From contig JAPLTX010000038.1 in NCBI GenBank assembly GCA_026397915.1, positions 23,952 through 87,951 of the forward strand: a stretch of DNA of 64,000 nucleotides, given 5' to 3'. The position numbers and the translations under genes are program-made. Numbering within the stretch: position 1 is the first letter of the stretch; each line of letters begins with the position of its first letter. Source of the stretch: Verrucomicrobiota bacterium. Its GTDB lineage: Bacteria > Verrucomicrobiota > Verrucomicrobiia > CAIQCK01. The notes beneath the pieces are model-generated. The model saw nothing but the letters and a program-made list of their open reading frames with translations. It made no database searches and was not told the origin of the DNA. Positions 47,352 through 54,773 of the stretch are shown piece by piece.

Positions 47352-47924
47352 ATGAAAACAATCCGCCGAAACCTGCTGGTGTTGGCGATGGCGTGGCTCG
47401 TGGCTCTGCATTCGTTGGTTTGCAGCGCCTCGATTTTCATGGAAGCCTTTCCTGGCTTCGATAGTTTGATTGAAACCTCGGAAGCCATTTGGATTGTGGA
47501 GTTGGGAGGCTTGGCGGAATCGGGTGTAGGGATTGGAGATCCCTATATCTACGCCGTCCAAGTCTTGAAAGTGCTGAAGGGACCGAAGGCAGATCTGGAA
47601 TACATTGGTTTGACCTATTGCCCATACGTGGTTGACGAAGGTGGTTTTGCGAGGAACACCCGATATCTTGTTTTCTTGAACACCAAAGGCTTCAAGGGCC
47701 GCCCGGATGCATATGCAGGATCATCGCGTTGGCCCGCCACCTATGGAAATCCAGGAACTGAAGGATCGCATTGGGAGGTTTCCTCGCAGTCGAATCTGGA
47801 TGAACTGTCGAGTATGCCGTTGAAACAAGCCATCAAACTGCTCTTGCAGGAATCGGTCGCGATGAAGAAGAGAAAAGCAGCGATGCTTGAAAAGGCGGTC
47901 AAAAAGGCACTGGAGAAGAAATAA
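47352..47924 (+). CDS. Exported hypothetical protein with the shared array signal peptide (locus B array gene 2)
   Basis: The start lies in leader copy 47308-47360. The signal peptide MKTIRRNLLVLAMAWLVALH is nearly the same as MKTISRNLLLLAMA elsewhere in the arrays. The 190-residue product has a mature region with FDSLIETSEAIWIVELGGLA, then YAVQVLKVLKGPKADLEYIG and ARNTRYLVFLNTKGFKGRPD, a beta-sandwich-like pattern seen in small secreted proteins. It ends in a lysine-rich helix. No family is assigned. Confidence 0.72.
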   Translation: MKTIRRNLLVLAMAWLVALHSLVCSASIFMEAFPGFDSLIETSEAIWIVELGGLAESGVGIGDPYIYAVQVLKVLKGPKADLEYIGLTYCPYVVDEGGFARNTRYLVFLNTKGFKGRPDAYAGSSRWPATYGNPGTEGSHWEVSSQSNLDELSSMPLKQAIKLLLQESVAMKKRKAAMLEKAVKKALEKK

Positions 47925-48059
47925 CAATACCTGGATGCTGGTGTGATTGCGGAGAATGGTAACGAAGCCGGACGCGAAAAGATGCGAGGCAAGCGGTCAG
48001 CCATCAGCGGTCAGCGGTCAGAAGCCGAAGGAATGAGAAAAGAGAAAGAGATTCGACAC

Positions 48060-48500
48060 ATGAATCAGTCGAAACAGGTTCTTGTCTGCAAAAGACGACT
48101 TGCGGTGAAGGGACGGAGAGGCGCTGTCGTCACGGTGCAGTTGTTCTCTCCCATACGAATTGATGAATGTGAGTGGCGTTCGAGGATACGGATCGAAGGG
48201 ACCAAGCTCACTATAGATCACAGTATTCCAGGACTCGATGCATTCCACTCGCTCACACTGGCCCTGCAATTAATCAAGCGGATTCTGGATTCAAGCGGTT
48301 TGGTTTTGACGTGGGAAGGCGGAGAGAGGGGGGATCATGGATTCCGACGCAGCATCACAGATGTTTTTGGTTTCGAGTATGCATTAAAACTTGAATCACT
48401 GGTTGCCGAGCAAGATGAAGAACACGCCGCGAAGCTGGAGAGGCAGTATAAGTTGAAACATCGGCGGTCGCCGGTCAGCACCCGGACGCGAAAGGAATGA
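48060..48500 (+). CDS. Small soluble hypothetical protein, tail encoded by repeats (locus B array gene 3)
   Basis: The 146-residue product contains VTVQLFSPIRIDECEWRSRI, IEGTKLTIDHSIPGLDAFHS and LTLALQLIKRILDSSG. The order strand-Trp-strand-GxDxxxxLxLALxxI recalls the DUF6968-type family; this is only a resemblance. The last dozen codons (RRSPVSTRTRKE) are read from an AGCGGTC-type heptamer and the next leader repeat, so the gene has lost or replaced its original stop. No membrane segment is visible. Confidence 0.62.
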   Translation: MNQSKQVLVCKRRLAVKGRRGAVVTVQLFSPIRIDECEWRSRIRIEGTKLTIDHSIPGLDAFHSLTLALQLIKRILDSSGLVLTWEGGERGDHGFRRSITDVFGFEYALKLESLVAEQDEEHAAKLERQYKLKHRRSPVSTRTRKE

Positions 48501-48512
48501 GGAGAAAGAATT

Positions 48513-48977
48513 ATGAAGAAGCAACTAGCGGTAGCTGTCGTGTTCATGGCTGTGATGGTGGGGAATGCAGCCACTATTGACGTAGCAACAAAGCCCCCTC
48601 CGCCCTCTCCGGAACAGGGCCAATACCTCTCCTATGAGACGTTCATAAACGAGGTGGAGGCCGGGCTCATCAAGGCAGTCTCTTTGGGCGAGTATTCCAT
48701 GACCGGTTTCAAGACCATCGGCGGCAAGGAAGAGCCGTTCAAATGCTTCGCGCGATCTGGATCATCTCAAGATCCATTGCTCTTGCGATTATTGAAGGAG
48801 AAGAACGTTTCAATCTCGATACAGCCGGCGCCAAAACATGAGTTTGGAGTTTGGCAGGTATTATGGGTGTTTCTGCCGATTCCAATCGTCCTAGTTGTTG
48901 TCGTGGTGGTCTTCGTTTACTTGGTCCGCATCAACCGGAAGATCGAGAGACTCCTGAAGGATAAACCCGCATCCTGA
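48513..48977 (+). CDS. Stand-alone FtsH-extracellular-like domain membrane protein (locus B array gene 4)
   Basis: After an N-terminal hydrophobic segment (MKKQLAVAVVFMAVMVGNAA) comes LSYETFINEVEAGLIKAVSL, then MTGFKTI and LLLRLLKEKNVSISIQPAPK. This order closely follows the periplasmic domain of FtsH-type proteases (Y-x2-F-x4-E-x-G-x-I/V). A C-terminal membrane helix (IPIVLVVVVVVFVYLV) and a short basic tail follow. The AAA ATPase and zinc protease parts are absent; total length is 154 residues. It might modulate FtsH, but that is inference from domain similarity. Confidence 0.65.
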   Translation: MKKQLAVAVVFMAVMVGNAATIDVATKPPPPSPEQGQYLSYETFINEVEAGLIKAVSLGEYSMTGFKTIGGKEEPFKCFARSGSSQDPLLLRLLKEKNVSISIQPAPKHEFGVWQVLWVFLPIPIVLVVVVVVFVYLVRINRKIERLLKDKPAS

Positions 48978-49098
48978 ATCAGCATGCGGAGAATGGTCCC
49001 GAAGCCGGACGCGAAAAGATGCAAGGCAAGCGGTCAGCCATCAGCGGTCAGCTATCAGTGGATGACATGAAGTTCGCTATTGAAAGAAAAGGGAGAAA

Positions 49099-49638
49099 AT
49101 GAACCTTCAATCACTGACAACCGTAGCGCTCAGAGTTTTATCGCTCTACGCAGGCGTAGAGCTATTCGGCAATGCTCTACCGAAATTGATCAAACTCATT
49201 CTGCAGATGTCGTCTTGGAACGCGTATGCACTTGCGTTGATGGGAGGATTGATTGTAGGCGCCATGATGCTCGTTCTTGTGATGGTGCTATGGAAGTGCG
49301 CTAAGCCCATAGCAGAGATGGCCACTCGAAACTTGCCGGAAGAAGTCGCGCTGCCGTCGTTGTCTCTGGCCGATGGTTATTCGATGGCGTTTATGGCCGT
49401 CGCGATATTCTGCATCGGCGGCACAATTGACCGAGCCATTGAATGGGCTTACCACTACCTGAAGCTGGCCGCAACGACGGCGCAACCATTGATCGAACAA
49501 ATCAAACTCACGGATTTTCTTTACGCGTTTTCCCCGTTGATATTTGGAATCATCTTGCTAAAGAAAGGCAGATCGTGGGCGTTGAAGTTGGCTAAGCAGC
49601 ATTTGGATGCCGAACAGAAGAAGCCGGCAGCGATGTGA
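49099..49638 (+). CDS. Small polytopic membrane protein (locus B array gene 5)
   Basis: The 179-residue product has about four hydrophobic segments, including YALALMGGLIVGAMMLVLVM, MAFMAVAIFCIGGTIDRAIE and FLYAFSPLIFGIILLKKG. The tail is basic and Ala-rich. It is preceded by leader copy 48986-49028, heptamers (49029-49060) and GGGAGAAA just before the ATG. No family is recognised. Confidence 0.7.
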   Translation: MNLQSLTTVALRVLSLYAGVELFGNALPKLIKLILQMSSWNAYALALMGGLIVGAMMLVLVMVLWKCAKPIAEMATRNLPEEVALPSLSLADGYSMAFMAVAIFCIGGTIDRAIEWAYHYLKLAATTAQPLIEQIKLTDFLYAFSPLIFGIILLKKGRSWALKLAKQHLDAEQKKPAAM

Positions 49639-49785
49639 ACCCGCAGCCGGAGAATGCCCCCGAAGCCGGACGCGAAAAGATGCAAGGCAAGCGGTCAGCG
49701 GTCAGCGGTCAGAAGCCGAAGGAATGAGGAAATCGGCGGACGAGTGTGAGATCATTGAAGCAGGTGAACAGAAAGGACAGGCATT

Positions 49786-50157
49786 ATGAGATGTTTCAAC
49801 CATTCCGAAATCGAAGCCGTCGCCGTCTGCAAATCTTGCGGTCGCGCCCTTTGCCATGATTGCATCACCGAGGTCGGTTTGGGTTGCAGTTGTAAAGGGC
49901 GGTGCGAATCCGACGTTGCGAGCATCAACGACTTGGCCGAACGTAACAGGACCGTTTATCAGAAAAACAGCGCCATTTATTGGTGGTCGGGAATCGTCCT
50001 TATCTCTTTCGGAGTCTTGATTGCTGGCTACGGGACTGTGGCCGCGATGTTTTCCAAAGATCTTGCAGGGTCACTTTGGACGCTGCTGTATGGGGTTCTT
50101 GCCATCGCTTCGGGCTTTGGATGTTTCGTTGCCGCCCGGCGCATCCTTCAGAAGTGA
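49786..50157 (+). CDS. B-box-type zinc-finger membrane protein (locus B array gene 6)
   Basis: The 123-residue product begins MRCFNHSEIEAVAVCKSCGR and continues ALCHDCITEVGLGCSCKGRC. The Cys/His pattern C3-x2-H6, C15-x2-C18, C23-x2-C26 is like a bacterial B-box zinc finger. Two membrane helices follow (WWSGIVLISFGVLIAGYG and LLYGVLAIASGFGCFVAA). Proteins with this layout occur widely in bacteria with unknown function. The start is behind AAAGGACAG. Confidence 0.75.
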   Translation: MRCFNHSEIEAVAVCKSCGRALCHDCITEVGLGCSCKGRCESDVASINDLAERNRTVYQKNSAIYWWSGIVLISFGVLIAGYGTVAAMFSKDLAGSLWTLLYGVLAIASGFGCFVAARRILQK

Positions 50158-50205
50158 AGAGTTAGAGCGGTTAGCCGTCAGTGGTCAGAATCGGAAAAGG
50201 AACGA

Positions 50206-50250
50206 ATGAAGACGATCAGCCGAAACCTGCTGCTGCTGGCGATGGCGTAG
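50206..50250 (+). pseudogene. Orphan leader peptide MKTISRNLLLLAMA
   Basis: A leader with its ribosome site encodes the shared signal-peptide start and stops at TAG (50248-50250) 30 bp before the next gene. It is the cleanest example of the shared N-terminus with no gene body fused to it. Confidence 0.65.
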
Positions 50251-50279
50251 AAAGGTGATGAAAGGAGAGTGAACAACGT

Positions 50280-50771
50280 ATGATATTCTCGAACTTGGAA
50301 GAAGCCATTGCGGGGAACAAGTTGTCGCAACGGGAGAAGACAAAATACTTGGTGTTTGCCGTTCTCATTTGCTTCATCGCATACCCCTTCGAGTTGGGGA
50401 TGCAAACCTTAGGCAAACAGCATGACAACACCTCGGTGGATCTGACCACAATGCTGGGATCGGCCGCTAATATGATCGTCGCCTTTCTGGGAATCAAACG
50501 TTGCTATCGCACAAATGAAGCGATAGACGACAGCAATTTCATCGAACGGTTCATCCTCCTTAATTTCCCCATGACGATCAAATTTGTGCTGCTCATGTTC
50601 TTGCTCATCTTGGCTTACATCGTGATGACGTGGGCGCTCAAAAGCCATTACCCGGCGGTGTGGGAAAGGATTCCAACCTATCTGAGCGTCTTGGTAATCC
50701 TGATAACCTATTTTTACTACGTATTCTTGAACCGCTCTTTCGTCCGACTCGGTGCAAAAATCGGCGAGTGA
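50280..50771 (+). CDS. Small polytopic membrane protein (locus B array gene 7)
   Basis: The 163-residue product has about four hydrophobic segments: YLVFAVLICFIAYPFELGMQ, LGSAANMIVAFLGIK, IKFVLLMFLLILAYIVMTWA and YLSVLVILITYFYYVFL. N- and C-termini are charged. The start is behind AAAGGAGAG, downstream of the orphan leader peptide at 50206. A last leader and heptamer block (50779-50860) closes the array without a gene. No family is recognised. Confidence 0.7.
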   Translation: MIFSNLEEAIAGNKLSQREKTKYLVFAVLICFIAYPFELGMQTLGKQHDNTSVDLTTMLGSAANMIVAFLGIKRCYRTNEAIDDSNFIERFILLNFPMTIKFVLLMFLLILAYIVMTWALKSHYPAVWERIPTYLSVLVILITYFYYVFLNRSFVRLGAKIGE

Positions 50772-50885
50772 CGCTAAGGCGGAGAATGGTCCCGACGCCG
50801 GGCGCGAAAGGAATGGAAAGCAAGCGGTCAGCGGTCAGCTTTTAGTTGTCAGCCGTCGGCAAGAAGCGGGGCAGGGGGCGCGGGG

Positions 50886-51260
50886 CTAGCGGATGTTTTC
50901 CTCAATGCACTGGAGCATTTCTTTTTCGCTGGCGAGCTTGCCGATGAAGCGGTAGCCGCTGCGAATAAGGCCGCCGGAGGCGTTTTCCTCGCCGCTGACG
51001 AGGGCGGTGATGAAGACAACGGGGATGTCTTTCACGGTGGGGTCGTCCTTGAGCATGGCGGCGACGTCGCCGCCGTCCACTTCGGGCATGATGACGTCGA
51101 GGAGGATAAGCTGGGGCTTGAACTCTTTGGCGGTCGCGACGGCGCGCGAGCCGGAGTTTTCGACATGGATGTCAAAGGTGCCATTGCGTTCGAGGTTGAG
51201 CTTCATCATTCGAGTGAAAGCAATGTCGTCGTCAACGAGGAGGATGCGTTTCTTTTCCAT
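50886..51260 (-). CDS. Single-domain response regulator
   Basis: The 124-residue receiver domain has acidic residues D10-D12 (LLVDDDIAF), phospho-acceptor Asp55 (LILLDVIMPEVDG), Thr85 (VFITAL) and Lys108. After Lys108 comes Leu instead of the usual Pro. No output domain is present, so it would act by protein contact or phosphotransfer. It lies five bases downstream of the hybrid kinase gene on the same strand. Confidence 0.92.
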   Translation of the reverse strand: MEKKRILLVDDDIAFTRMMKLNLERNGTFDIHVENSGSRAVATAKEFKPQLILLDVIMPEVDGGDVAAMLKDDPTVKDIPVVFITALVSGEENASGGLIRSGYRFIGKLASEKEMLQCIEENIR

Positions 51261-51265
51261 AAGAG

Positions 51266-53767
51266 TTATTTCCTGTCCGCCTTGAGCACGATGGTGGCCC
51301 GGACGCCACCTTCGCGGCGGTTGGCCAGTTCGATGGTGCCGCTGTGCAATTCGAGGATCTTCCTCACCACGGTCAGACCCAGGCCGGTGCCGACGCCGGT
51401 GGGTTTGGTGGTGAAAAACGGGTCGAAGACGCGCTGGAGTTTGTCCTCCGGGATGCCGTGGCCTGTGTCATCCACCTCGATGACAATGACTGTGTCGCCG
51501 GTTCGGAGGCGGACGCCGCTGCGGTTGCCGGCGTCGCGCTGGATCTTCGTGGCATCCATCGTCTTGGCGTAGGTGCGGACGATGAGCGTGCCGCCGGTGG
51601 CCATGGCGTGGACGGCGTTGGTGAAGACGTTTACAAAAACTTCCTCGATCTTGTTCCTGTCCACCTTGGCCTGCGGGAGGTTCTCCCCGAATTTCCGCGT
51701 CACCGCGATGTGGTGTTTGTCGAGTTCGTGTTTGACCAGGCCGAGGGAGCGCGTGACGATGGTGTTGATGTCGTCGGTCTTGATGTCCATCTTGCTTGGC
51801 GTGGAGAACTCCAACAGGCCGGCGATGATGGCGTCGGCGCGTTTGATGGCGTGGCTCATCTCCTCCATGACGATGGGGACGTTCTCGTCCGACGTCTGGA
51901 TGACCTTGGAAAGGTAGTTGATGCCCATGAGGATGGTGGCGAGGGGGTTTTTGACCTCGTGGGCGACGCCCGCGGCGAGGCGGCCGACGGCGTGGAGTTT
52001 CTCCGCTTCGAAGAGGAGCAACTGGGCGTTTTTGAGTTGTTCGTTGGACTGCTGAAGCTCGGTCTTGCTTTTCTCCAGGTCGGCGTTGGCCCTGCGCAAC
52101 AGTTCTTCCGCCTCCTTGATCTCCGTGATGTCGCGGTTGGCACCCACGAGGCCGACGATGTTTCCGTGGCTGTCGCGGAACGGCACCTTCATGGTGAGAA
52201 TCCAGCGGCGTTTGCCAAGCTCGTTGGTGACACACGCCTCGCGGTTGACGCTGATCTCGCCGGAACGGAGGACCGCCTGTTCCTCAGCCTGAAACTGCTC
52301 GGCGAGGTCGCGTGGGAAGAAATCGAAGTCCGTTTTTCCCGCCACGTCCCTGGGATGCTTCACCTTGACGAACTGCGCCACGGCGTTGTTGACGACGATG
52401 AAGCGGCCGGCCGTGTCTTTCACGTAAATATGAATCGGCAAGCTGTCAATCAGCGACCTCAGCAGAGTGCGCTCTCCCTCCAAAGCTTCTTCCGCATTCT
52501 TGCGCTGGATGAACTGGTCTATTTGCCGGCCGATGTCCTGCATGATCGCCAACAGCGATTCGTCAATCGTGCCCACCGCGGAACTGAAGAAGACCATCAC
52601 GCCCAGTATTTCGCGGTAGTTTCCGACCGGGAAGGCGACGCTCTGACGCAAACCTGCTTTTGTGGCCGCTGACATCCAAGGCGAGTCCGTCTCTGTTGCG
52701 ACATCGGCCACCAACGCCGCTCTTCCATCGTTCCAGACGCGGCCCAGGAAACCCGCGCCGCGCGCGAAAGTGGCTTCGTGGCTGGCCTTGTCCAACGTGG
52801 CGAGATCCAGCGTTGGCAGATAATAGACGTTCTCACAGTGCAACTGGCTTGTCTGGGTGTTCACGCGCCACAATTGACCGCAATTCCAGCCCATCGCTTC
52901 ACAGATGCATTGCATCACGCTGGGGATCGCCACTTGCAGCGTGTCAGACTCGGCCAGCACGCGCGTCACTCCCGAATGCATGGTCTGGCGTTGTTCCGCC
53001 TCCTTGCGTGCGGTGATGTCGCGTGTGATGCCGACCATGCCGAGCGACTTGCCCGACTCGTCGCGCAACGGCACTTTGGTCGTCAGCACCCAGATACGCC
53101 GGCCAGTCTGGTCAATGGATGCCTCTTCGCGATTGACGAGCGGCTCGCCGGAGAGGATGACGCGTTGCTCGTCGGCGAAAAAGGTGTCGGCGATCTCCTT
53201 CGGGAAACAGTCGTAAACCGTCTTGCCCAGCGCATCCTCCGGCTTGGTGGCTCCCAAAAAGCGCATGTGCGCCGCGTTGTTGAGAAACAACCGGCCTTGC
53301 GGGTCTTTCGCGTAGATCAGATCGGGCAGATTGTCTATGAGAGTGCGCAGCAGCTTGTGCTGTTCCGACATGGCTTGCTCAGCCCGCTTGCGCTCGATGG
53401 CGTAATGGATCGTCCGCACCAGCAAGCGGGCATCCATGTTTTCCCCCTTCACCACGTAATCCTGCGCGCCCTCATGCACGGTTCTCATGGCGACCGATTC
53501 ATCATCCAGACTGCTCAACACGATGATCGGCACCTGCGGCGCTTGGGTGTGCACCTTGGCAAAGGTTTCCAAGCCGTTGCTGTCCGGCAAGCCGAGGTCC
53601 AGCATCACCAGGTCAAAGCCGTCCGCCGCCAGCCGTTCCAACCCTTCCGAAAGCCGGCTCACCGATGTCAGTTCAAACTGACCCGCGCCCGCTTCAGCGA
53701 GCATCGCTCGCATCAGGACAATCTCGCTGGGATTGTCTTCGATCTGCAAAATGTTGATGGGCTTCAT
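51266..53767 (-). CDS. Receiver-PAS-GAF-PAS hybrid sensor histidine kinase
   Basis: The ATG at 53767 (MKPINILQIEDNPSEIVLMR) has AGGA upstream and starts the receiver fold, so the earlier in-frame start is rejected. The 833-residue protein has an N-terminal receiver (Asp57 in VMLDLGLPDS), a PAS domain (LLRTLIDNLPDLIYAKDPQG), a GAF-type domain and a second PAS (LLRSLIDSLPIHIYVKDTAG). The coiled-coil HisKA follows with His603 in LAAGVAHEVKNPLATI, and HATPase_c with DTGHGIPEDKLQRVFDPFFT. There is no membrane segment, so sensing is cytoplasmic. The receiver partner gene follows. Together they border the exopolysaccharide cluster and may regulate it. Confidence 0.93.
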   Translation of the reverse strand: MKPINILQIEDNPSEIVLMRAMLAEAGAGQFELTSVSRLSEGLERLAADGFDLVMLDLGLPDSNGLETFAKVHTQAPQVPIIVLSSLDDESVAMRTVHEGAQDYVVKGENMDARLLVRTIHYAIERKRAEQAMSEQHKLLRTLIDNLPDLIYAKDPQGRLFLNNAAHMRFLGATKPEDALGKTVYDCFPKEIADTFFADEQRVILSGEPLVNREEASIDQTGRRIWVLTTKVPLRDESGKSLGMVGITRDITARKEAEQRQTMHSGVTRVLAESDTLQVAIPSVMQCICEAMGWNCGQLWRVNTQTSQLHCENVYYLPTLDLATLDKASHEATFARGAGFLGRVWNDGRAALVADVATETDSPWMSAATKAGLRQSVAFPVGNYREILGVMVFFSSAVGTIDESLLAIMQDIGRQIDQFIQRKNAEEALEGERTLLRSLIDSLPIHIYVKDTAGRFIVVNNAVAQFVKVKHPRDVAGKTDFDFFPRDLAEQFQAEEQAVLRSGEISVNREACVTNELGKRRWILTMKVPFRDSHGNIVGLVGANRDITEIKEAEELLRRANADLEKSKTELQQSNEQLKNAQLLLFEAEKLHAVGRLAAGVAHEVKNPLATILMGINYLSKVIQTSDENVPIVMEEMSHAIKRADAIIAGLLEFSTPSKMDIKTDDINTIVTRSLGLVKHELDKHHIAVTRKFGENLPQAKVDRNKIEEVFVNVFTNAVHAMATGGTLIVRTYAKTMDATKIQRDAGNRSGVRLRTGDTVIVIEVDDTGHGIPEDKLQRVFDPFFTTKPTGVGTGLGLTVVRKILELHSGTIELANRREGGVRATIVLKADRK

Positions 53768-53876
53768 GTTCCTGATGCCTTTATTCAAAGCCGCGACTTG
53801 TTCGTCCGTTGGCGCCAATCCGATGGGTGGCTCTTAGCACGTCTGGCACAGCTTGTAAATTCCCCAAACGACCCCT

Positions 53877-54773
53877 TTAATTCTGTTTGGCCTGCGCCTG
53901 ATATTGCGCGACAAGCTGCCGATAAGTCGGGTCGTTCTCAATCGGCGCAAAGAACCGCGCCGCCGCCTTCAGACAGTGGTCGGCCGGCCCGCGCTCCTCA
54001 ATTTGCATCAACTCCTCCGCGTATTCCACCAGCCGGTGCGCGCTCGTGGCGCAAATGTCCACCCGTTGGTCGGGATTCAACGGCAGGTTGCGCAACAACG
54101 CTTCCACCACCCACGGATAACGCATCCGCATCTCAGCGATGGGGAAGTTTCCTTTGTGACGCCGGTAGTGAACCAACGGCTTGCGTCGGCTGACCATCGG
54201 CCCAAAAAACGCCAGCCGCGCCCACAACTCCCAATCCTCCACGCCGATCAGACGCCGGTCCTCGTCGAATGCGCCCGAACGATCCAGCACGCTGCGCCGC
54301 AACAGCACCGCCGACGGCGAGCCGACGATGTTTGAATGCAGCAACTGATGGAACGCGTTCGTCACCACGCCGTCCACGTTGCCGCCCGGCTGAAACGTTC
54401 CCATCACCCGGCGGTCGCTGTTCACGATGGCGCATCCGACTGCCACCAGCCCCGCCGCCGGCACGCGTTTCATCGTGTCCAGCATCTCGCTGAGCGTCTC
54501 CGGCAGCCAGCAGTCGTCGGAATCCGGGAATGTCACGAACTCGCCGCGGGAGAGCTTCAGGCCGTTGTTGCGCGACACCGCCCGCTCGCTGTTCTTCTGC
54601 CAGACGTAGCGGACGCGGTCGCCGAACCGCTTCACGACCTCGCCCGTGTTGTCCTTGGAGCCGTCGTCAATGACGATGATTTCGGTGTCCTGATGCGTTT
54701 GTGCCAGCACCCCTTCGATCGTCTCGGCGATATACTGGGCACGGTTGTAGGTTGGAATGATTACGCTGACCAT
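53877..54773 (-). CDS. Family 2 glycosyltransferase
   Basis: The 298-residue GT-A enzyme starts MVSVIIPTYNRAQYIAETIE and has IIVIDDGSKDNTGEVVKRFG. The metal-binding pair FPDSDDCWLPE and the acceptor-side GVEDWELWARLAFFG motif (ED-x-E/D-W) follow. It would transfer a sugar from a nucleotide donor to a lipid-linked or polysaccharide acceptor. Its start overlaps the end of the upstream glycosyltransferase gene by 13 bases. Confidence 0.9.
   Translation of the reverse strand: MVSVIIPTYNRAQYIAETIEGVLAQTHQDTEIIVIDDGSKDNTGEVVKRFGDRVRYVWQKNSERAVSRNNGLKLSRGEFVTFPDSDDCWLPETLSEMLDTMKRVPAAGLVAVGCAIVNSDRRVMGTFQPGGNVDGVVTNAFHQLLHSNIVGSPSAVLLRRSVLDRSGAFDEDRRLIGVEDWELWARLAFFGPMVSRRKPLVHYRRHKGNFPIAEMRMRYPWVVEALLRNLPLNPDQRVDICATSAHRLVEYAEELMQIEERGPADHCLKAAARFFAPIENDPTYRQLVAQYQAQAKQN

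Noticed and set aside
46777..50822. Possible integron gene-cassette array
   Set aside because: No integrase gene and no paired attC-type sites (RYYYAAC/GTTRRRY with inverted arms) could be recognised. The conserved repeat lies at gene 5' ends and includes the start codon, unlike attC.
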